The position numbers were made by a program, and so were the translations under genes. Below, piece after piece: positions 16,753 to 25,829 of a stretch of 64,000 nt of DNA. How positions within the stretch are numbered: the stretch's first letter is position 1; each line of letters starts with the position of its first letter. Source of the stretch: an uncultured Clostridium sp. (GTDB lineage: Bacteria > Bacillota > Clostridia > Clostridiales > Clostridiaceae); contig CAIFEX010000005.1 in assembly GCA_903789665.1 (NCBI GenBank), positions 1 to 64,000 on the forward strand. The letters are read 5' to 3'. The notes under the pieces are model-generated. The model had not been told where the DNA came from and did not search any database. It was given only the letters and a program-made list of their open reading frames with translations.

Positions 16753-18501
16753 ATGGCATTGGACGGTATTTTTATATACAGTATTCTGGAAGAATTAAAA
16801 TATAAACTGCTGGGAGGCCGTGTCGAGAAGGTCAATCAACCTGAAAAAGATGAAATCATACTGTGCATAAAAAACAACAGGAAAAACTATAAGCTCTCAA
16901 TCAGCTCAAGTTCTGTATATCCTAAAATTCATATTACAGACAAAAACAAACCAAATCCACTAAAGCCTCCTATATTTTGTATGGTACTTAGAAAATATCT
17001 TAATTCTTCAAGATTAATTGAGATAAGACAGCTGGATACAGACAGGGTTGTATTCCTGGATTTTGAAAGTTCAGACGAACTTAGATTCAACAGTATTTAC
17101 ACATTGATAGTGGAGATAATGGGAAGGCACAGCAACATCACATTGCTCCGTCAGAGGGACAATTTTATAATGGACAGCATAAAACACATAACTCCTGAAA
17201 TAAACAGCGTCAGATCCCTGCTGCCGGGAATCAAATACAAATTCCCTCCGACTTCAAACAAATTGAATCCATTTTGTTTTTCCAAGAATGAATTCAAAAT
17301 TTTTATACAAAACCGCTTAAAATATATAGATAAAAAATTTTTTTCCACAGTATTCACAGGAGTCAGCAATTCTTTTTCAAAAGAGTTATTTCACAGGTTG
17401 GAGAGCTTAAATCTATGTGAAAACCTGAACATTTTTGACGAAACATCCATAACTATACTATATAGTTTCAGCAGCAGTACTTTCAACAAGCTTAAAAATC
17501 ATGAATTTTACTTTATATCCTATAAAAAAGACGGTAAAATGAAAGATTTTTACTGCGACAATTTAACTTACTTAAAGGACTATGAAGAAAGCCACTATAC
17601 TTCACCTTCCAAACTCGTGGAAGAATTCTATTATGAAAAGGATAGGGCAGACAGGTTGAACAACAGGAGCTCCGACCTCCAAAAACTTATAAATATAAAT
17701 TTAGACAGGTGTAATAAAAAGATCAAAATTCTAAAAGAGAATATTAAAGATTCCCTAAATAAAGACATTTACAGAGTTTACGGTGAATTGCTCACTTCCA
17801 ATATATACAAAATCAAAAATGGATGTTCTCATATGAGAGTTCAAAATTATTATGAAGGCAACCGATACGTGGACATAAAACTGGACAGTAACAAAACACC
17901 TTCTGAAAATATTCAGCGCTATTTTAAAAAATACAACAAGCTAAAGAAAACAGAAAAAGCTGCCAGGAAACAATTGAATATAGCAAACGAAGAACTTGAA
18001 TACTTGAATTCGGTAATGACCAACATAAAAAATTCAGACAGCTACGAAGACATAGAAGAAATAAAAAGGGAGCTCATGTCTGCAGGATATATCAAACTTA
18101 AAAAGTCAAAGGTCAGGAAGAATTCCAAAAAATCCAGGCCCATGAAATTTATTTCCAGCGACGGTATAGAAATATATGTAGGTAAAAATAATCTTCAAAA
18201 TGACTACCTTACCCTCAAATTTGCAGATAAGAGGGACATATGGCTCCACACCAAAAAGATTCCAGGTTCCCATGTAATAATAAAAAATTTTGGAAATGTC
18301 CCGGATAAAACCCTGGAAGAGGCAGCCATGCTCGCAGCTCACTACAGCAAGGCCAAAGGATCCTCAAAAGTACCCGTGGACTATACCAATGTGAAAAATA
18401 TTCACAAACCAAATGGGGCAAGGCCTGGTATGGTAATATACTACACAAACAAGACCCTGTATGTGGACTCCTCAATTCCACCTATAGAACAGGAAAAATA
18501 G
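16753..18501 (+). CDS. rqcH: Rqc2/RqcH ribosome quality control factor (NFACT family)
   Basis: Binds stalled 50S-peptidyl-tRNA complexes and recruits tRNA-Ala to add alanine tails; formerly annotated as fibronectin-binding protein. 582 aa from the ATG at 16753 (SD AAAGGATG; the upstream ATG at 16720 was rejected). NFACT-N with N-terminal MALDGIF, a helical/coiled-coil middle (about residues 290-440) and a C-terminal NFACT-R domain with SSDGIEIYVGKNN and DIWLHTKKIPGSHV. Monocistronic, before the pyr genes. Confidence 0.95.
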   Translation: MALDGIFIYSILEELKYKLLGGRVEKVNQPEKDEIILCIKNNRKNYKLSISSSSVYPKIHITDKNKPNPLKPPIFCMVLRKYLNSSRLIEIRQLDTDRVVFLDFESSDELRFNSIYTLIVEIMGRHSNITLLRQRDNFIMDSIKHITPEINSVRSLLPGIKYKFPPTSNKLNPFCFSKNEFKIFIQNRLKYIDKKFFSTVFTGVSNSFSKELFHRLESLNLCENLNIFDETSITILYSFSSSTFNKLKNHEFYFISYKKDGKMKDFYCDNLTYLKDYEESHYTSPSKLVEEFYYEKDRADRLNNRSSDLQKLININLDRCNKKIKILKENIKDSLNKDIYRVYGELLTSNIYKIKNGCSHMRVQNYYEGNRYVDIKLDSNKTPSENIQRYFKKYNKLKKTEKAARKQLNIANEELEYLNSVMTNIKNSDSYEDIEEIKRELMSAGYIKLKKSKVRKNSKKSRPMKFISSDGIEIYVGKNNLQNDYLTLKFADKRDIWLHTKKIPGSHVIIKNFGNVPDKTLEEAAMLAAHYSKAKGSSKVPVDYTNVKNIHKPNGARPGMVIYYTNKTLYVDSSIPPIEQEK

Positions 18502-18516
18502 ATTTGCCTCAAAAGC

Positions 18517-18545
18517 TTGAAATGTAGAAAAAATTATTTTATAAT
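18517..18545 (+). promoter_or_regulatory. Sigma-A promoter of pyrR
   Basis: TTGAAA (18517-18522), a 17-base spacer, then TATAAT (18540-18545). Transcription should start near 18552, giving a leader of about 115 nt. Confidence 0.8.
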
Positions 18546-18559
18546 TAACAAGGTTGATA

Positions 18560-18590
18560 TCCTTTAATACGATCCGGTGAGATCAAAAGG
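18560..18590 (+). promoter_or_regulatory. PyrR binding loop in the pyrR leader
   Basis: Hairpin GATC-CGGTGA-GATC (18571-18584) on a lower stem CCTTT/AAAGG. This matches the known PyrR-binding loop (consensus around TCCNGNGAG). UMP-bound PyrR would stabilise it and favour the terminator that follows. Confidence 0.85.
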
Positions 18591-18606
18591 GTAATTTGGC
18601 AAATAT

Positions 18607-18637
18607 GCCCTCTCACATGGAGAAGGGCTTTTATTTA
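18607..18637 (+). terminator. pyrR attenuator (intrinsic terminator)
   Basis: GCCCT-CTC / GAG-A-AGGGC stem (18607-18628) followed by TTTTATTT, lying between the PyrR loop and the pyrR SD. This is the regulated terminator of PyrR attenuation. Confidence 0.8.
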
Positions 18638-18665
18638 TGTCCAAATATGTAACGGAGGTGACATT

Positions 18666-19199
18666 TTGAAGTTAAAAGCACTTATTCTGGATAAAAAGGC
18701 CATGGACAGGACCTTAACTAGAATATCACATGAAATAATAGAAAAAAATAAAGGTACAGAAGGCATAATGCTAATAGGAATAAAAAGAAGAGGATACCCC
18801 CTGGCCAAGAGAATAGCAGAAAATATTTATAAAATTGAAGGTGTCAGGTTGGATGTCAAAGGAGTCGACATAAGCTTCTACAGGGACGATCTAAGTCCCC
18901 TTTCAGAACAACCTGTAGTAAATGAATTTAATGTAACAGATGTGGAAAACAAAAAAATCATACTGGTCGACGATGTCATTTATACCGGCCGCACAGCAAG
19001 GGCTGCCATGGATGCAATCATTCATTCGGGAAGGCCAAGGCTAATACAGCTGGCGGTCTTAATCGACAGGGGACACAGGGAACTTCCCATAAGACCCGAT
19101 TATGTAGGGAAAAACATACCTACTTCCAGGGAAGAAATGATATCTGTAGAGATTTCAGAAATAGACAAAAAGGATTCGGTAAAAATATATGAACTATAA
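18666..19199 (+). CDS. pyrR: PyrR bifunctional pyrimidine regulator / uracil phosphoribosyltransferase
   Basis: RNA-binding attenuation protein with uracil phosphoribosyltransferase activity. 177 aa. The PRPP loop [14 protein letters not shown] is at about residues 100-113; the basic RNA-binding face includes KRRGYP and DRGHRELP. The start is TTG at 18666, five bases after GGAGGTG. Autoregulated through the leader described above. Confidence 0.96.
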   Translation: MKLKALILDKKAMDRTLTRISHEIIEKNKGTEGIMLIGIKRRGYPLAKRIAENIYKIEGVRLDVKGVDISFYRDDLSPLSEQPVVNEFNVTDVENKKIILVDDVIYTGRTARAAMDAIIHSGRPRLIQLAVLIDRGHRELPIRPDYVGKNIPTSREEMISVEISEIDKKDSVKIYEL

Positions 19200-19224
19200 T
19201 TTAATTAAAATAGAACTTTTAAAA

Positions 19225-19248
19225 TAGTCCGGAGAGACTAAAAAGGAG
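19225..19248 (+). promoter_or_regulatory. PyrR site next to the permease SD
   Basis: Hairpin TAGTC-CGGAGA-GACTA (19225-19240) carries the PyrR-loop core TCCGGAGAG. The SD GGAG begins five bases later and no terminator lies between it and the gene, so PyrR binding would be expected to block ribosome access. Confidence 0.75.
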
Positions 19249-19256
19249 TGTCGTAG

Positions 19257-20582
19257 ATGAAAGATTTCGTAGATGTTGAAGATAAATTGCCCATACTGAC
19301 TACTATACCGCTTAGCTTCCAGCATTTATTTGCCATGGTGGGCTCCACCATACTTGTTCCCATATTGACCGGTATGAGTCCGTCCATTGCACTGTTCTGC
19401 AGTGGTATTGGAACTCTCATATATATAATATGTACTAAAGCCAAGCTGCCCGCTTATCTGGGTTCTTCCTTTGCTTTTATAAGCCCGATAATTATCGCAT
19501 CCAGGGGATACGGTCCCTCGGCTATGCTTTCCGGCGTAATAGCTGCAGGATGCGTGTATGTAATAGTGGCCGTGATAATAAAATTTTGCGGAGTAGATTG
19601 GCTAAACAGAGCCCTTCCTCCCGTAGTAGTCGGCTCCATAGTAATCGTAATAGGCCTGAGCCTCGCCTATACAGCCATAAACTGGTCCGGTTTCAATCCT
19701 GCCTATACGACGAACCAAATGCAGAGTACACCAAGGTGGGCCTGGATGACGGTTTCTGGAATAACACTGGCTGTAGCCGTAATCGGAAGCATGTATTTCA
19801 AGGGCTTTCTCGGAATAATACCCATACTGATAGCCATAATAACCGGATATGTATCTGCAATAGTTCTGGGAGTTATACCACAGCAGTCATTAAAAACCAT
19901 AGCAGATACTTCATTTTTTAAGCTGCCTCCATTTATGCTTCCAAAATTCAATATAAATGCTATGATACTAATGGCTCCAATTTCATTTGTAACTCTTGCG
20001 GAACACATAGGCCATATCTATGTAACAAATAATGTAGTAGGACGTGATTTTACAAAGGATCCCGGTCTGCACAGATCGATACTTGGAGATGGACTGGCCA
20101 CGATATTTGCAGGTCTTGCAGGTGGTCCTCCAACTACAACCTATGGAGAAAACATAGGAGTCATGGCCATAACTAAAATTTACAGCGTATGGGTTATAGG
20201 CGGTGCTGCAGTAATTGCCATATTGCTTTCCTTCATAGGCCCTGTAGCTGCACTTATTGAAAATATGCCCATGCCTGTAATAGGCGGAGTAAGTATACTT
20301 CTCTTCGGCATAATAGCTTCCTCGGGTTTTAGGGTGCTGGTAGAAGAGAAAATAGATTTTAGCAAGAACAGAAATTTGATATTATCTTCTGTTATAATAG
20401 TAATAGGTATTGGAGGAGCTTCCATAAACTTCACCGTTGGTGGATCTCCGGTACAGATATCCGGGGTCGCACTTGCATCTATTATAGGTATAATATTAAA
20501 CTTGATATTACCTAAAGAGAGCGCCTCAGAGTCAAGCAATTCAATTGAAAAAATCGATAAAAAGGTAAAAAAAATAGGATAG
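19257..20582 (+). CDS. uraA: Uracil permease (NCS2 / UraA-PyrP family)
   Basis: Proton-coupled uracil uptake transporter. 441 aa with about 14 hydrophobic helices. The family signatures are seen: SSFAFISP near residue 75, a helix with VTLAEHIGH (the conserved Glu that binds uracil) and GGPPTTTYGENIG. It follows pyrR and has its own PyrR site, consistent with control by pyrimidine supply. Confidence 0.95.
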   Translation: MKDFVDVEDKLPILTTIPLSFQHLFAMVGSTILVPILTGMSPSIALFCSGIGTLIYIICTKAKLPAYLGSSFAFISPIIIASRGYGPSAMLSGVIAAGCVYVIVAVIIKFCGVDWLNRALPPVVVGSIVIVIGLSLAYTAINWSGFNPAYTTNQMQSTPRWAWMTVSGITLAVAVIGSMYFKGFLGIIPILIAIITGYVSAIVLGVIPQQSLKTIADTSFFKLPPFMLPKFNINAMILMAPISFVTLAEHIGHIYVTNNVVGRDFTKDPGLHRSILGDGLATIFAGLAGGPPTTTYGENIGVMAITKIYSVWVIGGAAVIAILLSFIGPVAALIENMPMPVIGGVSILLFGIIASSGFRVLVEEKIDFSKNRNLILSSVIIVIGIGGASINFTVGGSPVQISGVALASIIGIILNLILPKESASESSNSIEKIDKKVKKIG

Positions 20583-20600
20583 ATAGGAGCACTTTTGTTT

Positions 20601-21362
20601 ATGAGAATATATTCCTGGAACGTAAATGGCCTGAGAGCCATCTCAAAAAAGAATTTTTTTGACTGGATAAGAAGTGAAAATCCCGACATACTATGTGTAC
20701 AGGAAACCAAAATTCAGGAAGCCACTCTAGATGATAAATTAAGAAACATAAACGGATATCACTCATATTTCAGCTTCGCCCAGAAAAAAGGATACAGCGG
20801 TGTGGCAGTTTACACCAAATTCAAACCCATATCTGTAAAACATGGAATAGGAATTCCGGAATTTGACTCAGAGGGAAGAATTTTAACAATGGAATTTAAA
20901 GATTTCACTTTACTAAATATATATTTTCCCAACGGACAGATGAGCCAGGAAAGGTTGAATTACAAGATGAACTTTTACAATGCAGTTCTGAATTACTGCA
21001 ACTTTCTCGTATCTCAAAATAGAAAGCTCGTAATATGCGGCGACTACAACACCGCCCATACCGAAATGGACATAAAGAATGCAAAGGCCAATGAAAAGAA
21101 TTCAGGATTTCTCCCCATGGAAAGACAGTGGCTAGACAAGTTTATTAAAAACGGATATACTGACACATACAGATATATGAATCCGCAAAAAGTGGAATAT
21201 TCATGGTGGAGTTATAGGTTCAAAGCCAGGGAGAGAAATGCGGGATGGAGAATAGACTACCATTTTGTATCAAATAACCTGCTCAAGAGGGTGAAAAAAG
21301 CAGCTATTTTAACTCAGGTTACCGGCTCGGATCACTGTCCCATACTGCTTGAAATGATTTAA
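20601..21362 (+). CDS. Exodeoxyribonuclease III
   Basis: AP endonuclease/3'-exonuclease of base excision repair, 253 aa. Motifs are complete: YSWNVNGLRA, the catalytic Glu in CVQETKIQ, GDYNTAH and the C-terminal SDHCPI. The ATG at 20601 is used; a TTG six bases upstream in frame is closer to the SD (AGGAG) and cannot be excluded. Likely read through from the permease (18-base gap). Confidence 0.95.
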   Translation: MRIYSWNVNGLRAISKKNFFDWIRSENPDILCVQETKIQEATLDDKLRNINGYHSYFSFAQKKGYSGVAVYTKFKPISVKHGIGIPEFDSEGRILTMEFKDFTLLNIYFPNGQMSQERLNYKMNFYNAVLNYCNFLVSQNRKLVICGDYNTAHTEMDIKNAKANEKNSGFLPMERQWLDKFIKNGYTDTYRYMNPQKVEYSWWSYRFKARERNAGWRIDYHFVSNNLLKRVKKAAILTQVTGSDHCPILLEMI

Positions 21363-21374
21363 AAATACGGGTAA

Positions 21375-22289
21375 TCAGTTTTTGCTGTCAACTATATCTA
21401 TAACCCTTTTAAAATAATCTGGTATATCTGCTTCAAACTCTATATATTTCCCGGTTGACGGATGTATGAACCCAAGTTTTTTAGCATGGAGCAGCTGACC
21501 ATTCAAATTGAATCTCTGCTTTCTATATCCATATACCGGATCCCCCACCAGGGGATGGCCTATGTAAGCCATATGTACCCTTATCTGGTGGGTCCTGCCT
21601 GTTTCCAATATGCACTTTATCAATGTATTGTTTTTAAACCTTTTAATGACTCGATAATGTGTGACAGCCCTTTTTCCGCCACTGACCACAGCCATCTTTA
21701 TCTTATCTCTAGGATGTCTTGCAATGGGTTTGTCTATAGTTCCACTGTCCTCTTTCAAAACTCCCTCCACCAGTGCAATGTATTCCCTGGTCATGGAATG
21801 GGTCTTTAGCTGCTCCGCCAGCTTATTGTGGGCAAAGTCATTTTTTGCAGCCACAAGCACACCGGAAGTGTCCTTGTCTATTCTATGCACTATCCCGGGT
21901 CTCATCACTCCATTTATGCCTGACAGATCACCGCAGTGATACAAAAGTGCATTCACAAGAGTGCCCGTATATACACCCGGCGCCGGATGAACTATCATTC
22001 CCTGGGGCTTATTTACCACAATAACATCTCCATCTTCATAGAGGACATCAATGGGTATATTTTCCCCTTTTATACTTGTTTCAACAGGATCGGGAATCGT
22101 TACAGTTATATTATCCTCACAGGTTACCTTATAGCTGCTTTTTTTAATACTTTCATTTACTTTAACTTTTTTATCTTCTATTAAATTTTGAACATAATTT
22201 CTGGACTTGTGAGGCATACGACTGCACAGAAACACATCCAGCCGTATTTTTTCATCTTCGCTGCCTACCAAAAAAACTTTAGTTTTCAT
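21375..22289 (-). CDS. RluD-family 23S rRNA pseudouridine synthase
   Basis: 304-aa RluA/RluD-type pseudouridine synthase with an N-terminal S4 domain (about residues 13-60) and a catalytic domain whose active Asp138 lies in HRIDKDTSG. It is the counterpart of Bacillus ylyB, which also follows lspA. Its start overlaps the lspA end by 11 bases, so translation is coupled. It converges on exonuclease III with only 12 bases between and no visible terminator. Confidence 0.94.
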   Translation of the reverse strand: MKTKVFLVGSEDEKIRLDVFLCSRMPHKSRNYVQNLIEDKKVKVNESIKKSSYKVTCEDNITVTIPDPVETSIKGENIPIDVLYEDGDVIVVNKPQGMIVHPAPGVYTGTLVNALLYHCGDLSGINGVMRPGIVHRIDKDTSGVLVAAKNDFAHNKLAEQLKTHSMTREYIALVEGVLKEDSGTIDKPIARHPRDKIKMAVVSGGKRAVTHYRVIKRFKNNTLIKCILETGRTHQIRVHMAYIGHPLVGDPVYGYRKQRFNLNGQLLHAKKLGFIHPSTGKYIEFEADIPDYFKRVIDIVDSKN

Positions 22290-22734
22290 ATTTTTCTTCC
22301 TTCAACAGACAAAATAGCAGCAATATCGTTCCAACAACCACTAAAATATCCGCTACATTAAATATGGGAAAATAATATATATCCTTGAAATGAACTGATA
22401 TGAAATCAACCACATATCCGTAAACCAGCCTGTCTATTAAGTTTCCCAGTGCACCGCTTATTATGAGGGAAAAACTTATTTTAACCATGGAAGATTTAAA
22501 ACCGTGCTTTACCATATAGAATATCATACCTGAAACTACCATTATTGTTATAATTGTCAGGAGAGAAACCCTATTTTGCAAAATTCCAAAGGCCGCACCC
22601 CTATTTTCCAAATACAAAAATGAAAATATATCTTTTATTATAACAATTTGAGAAAACTGAGCTAAATTCTGAACGGCCCAAATTTTAGTGATCCTATCTA
22701 TAAAAATTCCCAGCAATATTATAAGTATCTCCAT
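22279..22734 (-). CDS. lspA: Lipoprotein signal peptidase (signal peptidase II)
   Basis: Membrane aspartyl protease that cleaves prolipoproteins after lipidation. 151 aa, four membrane helices. Catalytic Asp101 in GNLIDR and Asp129 in FNVADI; also ENRGAAFG. Overlaps the pseudouridine synthase gene. Confidence 0.96.
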   Translation of the reverse strand: MEILIILLGIFIDRITKIWAVQNLAQFSQIVIIKDIFSFLYLENRGAAFGILQNRVSLLTIITIMVVSGMIFYMVKHGFKSSMVKISFSLIISGALGNLIDRLVYGYVVDFISVHFKDIYYFPIFNVADILVVVGTILLLFCLLKEEKYEN

Positions 22735-22771
22735 TTTTCCCTCCCGGCATTGAAACCAATATATTTTAGTA

Positions 22772-23467
22772 TCAGGATAAATTCATAATCATATTTTTCA
22801 ATATTTCAGTAGAATTTCTTATGGCAATAGGTGTAAATTTTTTATAATCCATACTAGCTCCATTATTGGCATTATCCGATATGGATCTTATTATCACAAA
22901 AGGTATATTGTTTAAATAAGCTACCTGTGCAATACTTCCACCTTCCATTTCACAGGCAAGTGCATTGAATTTACTATTTAGATACCTTATCTTCTCGGTA
23001 CTGCAGATAAACTGATCCCCTGTGACAATTCTTCCTATAAAACTTTTTATACCGTCTATTTTCCTGCAGGCCTGCTGTGCTTTCTCCACAAGGTTTCTGT
23101 CACATTTAAAATCATATGTATCCATTCTAGGTATCTGGCCCACTTCATCTCCAAAGGCAGAAGTGTCTACGTCATGCTGCACCAGACTGTCGGCTATAAC
23201 CACGTCGCCGGGGTATATATCTTCTGCCGTACCTCCTGCCACTCCCACATTGATTATATCATCCACATTAAAATCATCTATGAGGATTTGAGCACAAACA
23301 GCCGCATTCACTTTACCTATTCCACTTTTTACTATTACAACTTCAGTATTGTAAAGCTGCCCAAAATTAAATCTCATATTAGCTTTTACCTGGATTTTAT
23401 TTAATTTTAACTGAGATAAAAGTATTTTTACCTCTTCATCCATAGCTCCAATAATTCCAATAATCAT
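22772..23467 (-). CDS. mtnN: 5'-methylthioadenosine/S-adenosylhomocysteine nucleosidase
   Basis: Hydrolyses MTA and SAH to adenine plus the thioribose sugar, in methionine salvage and methyl-cycle detoxification. 231 aa with Glu12 (AMDEEV), Glu175 (CEMEGG) and Asp198 (SISDNAN), the family's catalytic residues. It lies 37 bases upstream of lspA on the same strand, so a mtnN-lspA-rluD operon is likely. Confidence 0.95.
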   Translation of the reverse strand: MIIGIIGAMDEEVKILLSQLKLNKIQVKANMRFNFGQLYNTEVVIVKSGIGKVNAAVCAQILIDDFNVDDIINVGVAGGTAEDIYPGDVVIADSLVQHDVDTSAFGDEVGQIPRMDTYDFKCDRNLVEKAQQACRKIDGIKSFIGRIVTGDQFICSTEKIRYLNSKFNALACEMEGGSIAQVAYLNNIPFVIIRSISDNANNGASMDYKKFTPIAIRNSTEILKNMIMNLS

Positions 23468-23503
23468 AATTTATTGCCTCCTGTATTTATAATCATCTGA
23501 TGT

Positions 23504-23536
23504 AAAAGACCACTCTATACTTTAGAGTGGTCTTTT
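23504..23536 (-). terminator. Terminator after divIVA
   Basis: A 14-bp perfect stem AAAAGACCACTCTA / TAGAGTGGTCTTTT with a five-base loop ends right at the divIVA stop codon. The stem's own Ts form the U-tract. It separates the divIVA operon from mtnN. Confidence 0.9.
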
Positions 23537-24208
23537 CTACTCCTTAACAAAAAAATTCTTAATTTCATCTAGATCATTCTCTTCCGTCAAAGTATCATCA
23601 CTGTCATCTTTTTCAGTTTCTTCTTTTTCTGCCTTTGGAGAAACTTCCTCTTCTATTTCTTTTTCCTTCACAGGAATATCCTTCTTCGAAGAAGAGTCTT
23701 TAGAAGTATCATTTAAAGTATTTTCATTCACTTCATAACCTATGTTGTAATTTTTTACAAAATCCTTTTCCATATCGTCGAACATTTCCAACTGGGCTTT
23801 CATAAAATTTCTGAATCTCGATCTGAATTTTCCAAATTCCTGTTTTGCCCTTTCAAATTCATCATTAATCTGAATGACATCACTCTGAGCCTTGTCTATT
23901 ATTTTTTGGGCTGTATTATTGGCATTTTTAAGTATAAACTCACTTTCTTTTTTAGCATTTTCTTTGGCCTGTTCAGAAGCATTCTGAGCTAATAAAAGGG
24001 TATTTTGTATAGTCTTTTCCATTTTATTGTAGTGATTTATCTTATCCTCCATAGATTGAAGTTTTTCCTTCAAAGAGGAATTTTCCTTCTGCAGTGATTC
24101 GTAATCTTCCGCTATCTTATCCAAAAATTCATCTACTTCATCTATATTATACCCTCTAAGGTTTTTCTTAAATTCCTTATCTGTTATTTCAACAGCGTTC
24201 ATCTGCAT
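23537..24208 (-). CDS. divIVA: DivIVA cell-division / polarity protein
   Basis: Curvature-sensing coiled-coil scaffold. 223 aa: the conserved N-terminal membrane-binding part (AVEITDKEFKK, then GYNIDEVDEFL), a long heptad-rich coiled coil (about residues 30-145) and an acidic, Glu/Asp/Lys-rich tail. The ATG at 24208 follows GAGGTGCTAAAT. Last gene of yggS-sepF-yggT-ylmH-divIVA; ileS, which follows in Bacillus, is absent. Confidence 0.95.
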   Translation of the reverse strand: MQMNAVEITDKEFKKNLRGYNIDEVDEFLDKIAEDYESLQKENSSLKEKLQSMEDKINHYNKMEKTIQNTLLLAQNASEQAKENAKKESEFILKNANNTAQKIIDKAQSDVIQINDEFERAKQEFGKFRSRFRNFMKAQLEMFDDMEKDFVKNYNIGYEVNENTLNDTSKDSSSKKDIPVKEKEIEEEVSPKAEKEETEKDDSDDTLTEENDLDEIKNFFVKE

Positions 24209-24223
24209 ATTTAGCACCTCAAA

Positions 24224-25003
24224 TCAACTAAATTTTTTTACAAGGAGCTTGTACCTACCAGATCCAGTAAGTCCTGTTTTCCCTGCGACCTTGAATTTTC
24301 CATAACCTCTTACTGTTATCGTACAGTGATCCCCTGCCAGTTTATCCTTTCTCTCTACAGGTAAATAGTCAAGTAAAACTTTACCCTGCCTGATCATATC
24401 TTCTGATTTGCGCCTGGACAAATTGCAAAGCGAACTCACCATACAATCCAATCTAAAAGAAGAAACATTTAAAATATAGGTTTCAAAGCTGTAATTGGGA
24501 ATTTCACCTGTATTAATATCAATTTCACTCACTTTACAGGGGCATTTTCCCACACTATCCATGTTCAGTTTTACATAATCGCTTATATCTTCACAGACAG
24601 CTGCATAGCACAGGTCATCTCTCTGCAGTATCAAATCTCCAAATTTCTCCCTTTTGATTCCAAGGGACATAAGACTTCCCAGATAATCACTGTGCCTTAA
24701 CTTCACAAATTTTGACCTGCATCTCAATTCCAACAGCTTTACAGGATAAGAGCACTTTACGGGATCTTCCGAAAAAGCCAGCACTTTTCTCTCAGCATCA
24801 TGAAATATACCGCAGCTATAAATATTCACTCCAATTTCCCCACTTAGATTCTCCAGGGTCTTCCATATATTTGGAGTATAGAACTCACTTGTATAAACAA
24901 CTTTATGACTTCGTTCCGCCCGCACTATCTTATCGTAAATCGGCAGTACACAATCCTTACTGCAAAAATTAAACTTATCTACAAAATTATCTTTTTTCAT
25001 CAT
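24224..25003 (-). CDS. ylmH: YlmH-type S4-domain RNA-binding protein
   Basis: 259-aa protein with a variable N-terminal part and a C-terminal S4 RNA-binding domain (about residues 180-240: SSFRLDCMVSSLCNLSRRKSEDMI). In B. subtilis YlmH acts in a ribosome quality-control branch on stalled 50S-peptidyl-tRNA; here rqcH lies about 6 kb away. Sits between yggT and divIVA as in Bacillus. Confidence 0.92.
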   Translation of the reverse strand: MMKKDNFVDKFNFCSKDCVLPIYDKIVRAERSHKVVYTSEFYTPNIWKTLENLSGEIGVNIYSCGIFHDAERKVLAFSEDPVKCSYPVKLLELRCRSKFVKLRHSDYLGSLMSLGIKREKFGDLILQRDDLCYAAVCEDISDYVKLNMDSVGKCPCKVSEIDINTGEIPNYSFETYILNVSSFRLDCMVSSLCNLSRRKSEDMIRQGKVLLDYLPVERKDKLAGDHCTITVRGYGKFKVAGKTGLTGSGRYKLLVKKFS

Positions 25004-25032
25004 TTTTTCCTTCGTCCAGTATCTACATGTCC

Positions 25033-25299
25033 TTAAATTATAGAAAACACAACTCCTCTTATTATATCTATTATAAAAAAAGCTATTATAGGAGAAAAAT
25101 CCAAGGCAAGCCCCGGCATAATTTTTTGCTGAATCATCCTGCCAGGTCTCATAAAAGGTTCAGTAAATACATGCAGGAGATCTGTAAAAGCATTTCCCCT
25201 TCCAGGCATAACCCAGGACAAAATCACATCCAATATAATAGCTGCCTCTAGAAATCTAAACAAAAGAGCCAATGCTACAGCTAAGGTACTGCTTATCAT
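25033..25299 (-). CDS. YggT family membrane protein (YlmG)
   Basis: 88-aa membrane protein with two hydrophobic helices and the YggT signature DVILSWVMPGRGN followed by FTEPFMRPGR. The ATG at 25299 follows GGAGGCAGAA; an in-frame TTG 12 bases earlier overlaps the SD. Linked to cell division and envelope functions by gene order. Confidence 0.92.
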   Translation of the reverse strand: MISSTLAVALALLFRFLEAAIILDVILSWVMPGRGNAFTDLLHVFTEPFMRPGRMIQQKIMPGLALDFSPIIAFFIIDIIRGVVFSII

Positions 25300-25344
25300 T
25301 TCTGCCTCCAAAATAATTATTTTATTACATATTTTTATTATCGT

Positions 25345-25818
25345 CTATTTCCAGTCAAATATTCCTTTTCCAGACAATTCATTTTTTAAATCGCTGCTCA
25401 CTTCTACACTTGAAGGTGAAAGTATATATACTCCCTTTTCTACTTCCTCCAGATCTCCACCCAGAGCATAACTTGCCCCGCCCATAAAATCAAGAAGCCT
25501 CTGGGCTGTTCTAGTCTCAAGTCCCGTAGTATTTATGACTATGATCTTCCTGTTCTTCAACTCATCGCATATATCCGCCGCTTCTTCGTAAGTAGTTGGT
25601 TTAACTATCCTGACTTTAGCAGAAACAGTGGTATGTATGCTTACAACCTTATTCTGTCTTTTTGAATTCATAATAGGTTCCGACCTATTATAGCTGCTGC
25701 CGGTACCAGCATCTCTCTCATCCTCCTGTTCTTCTGTTTCATCCAATTCTTCATCTTCATCCAAATCATCTTCAAGGCCTAAAAATCCCATCATTTTGTT
25801 TATCATTTTACCAGCCAT
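25345..25818 (-). CDS. sepF: Cell division protein SepF
   Basis: FtsZ-bundling, membrane-anchoring Z-ring protein. 157 aa: an N-terminal amphipathic membrane-targeting helix (residues 1-14), an acidic linker and a C-terminal SepF domain with [28 protein letters not shown] and [10 protein letters not shown]. Located in the standard ylmE-sepF-ylmG-ylmH-divIVA order. Confidence 0.97.
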   Translation of the reverse strand: MAGKMINKMMGFLGLEDDLDEDEELDETEEQEDERDAGTGSSYNRSEPIMNSKRQNKVVSIHTTVSAKVRIVKPTTYEEAADICDELKNRKIIVINTTGLETRTAQRLLDFMGGASYALGGDLEEVEKGVYILSPSSVEVSSDLKNELSGKGIFDWK

Positions 25819-25829
25819 AAAAATACCTC

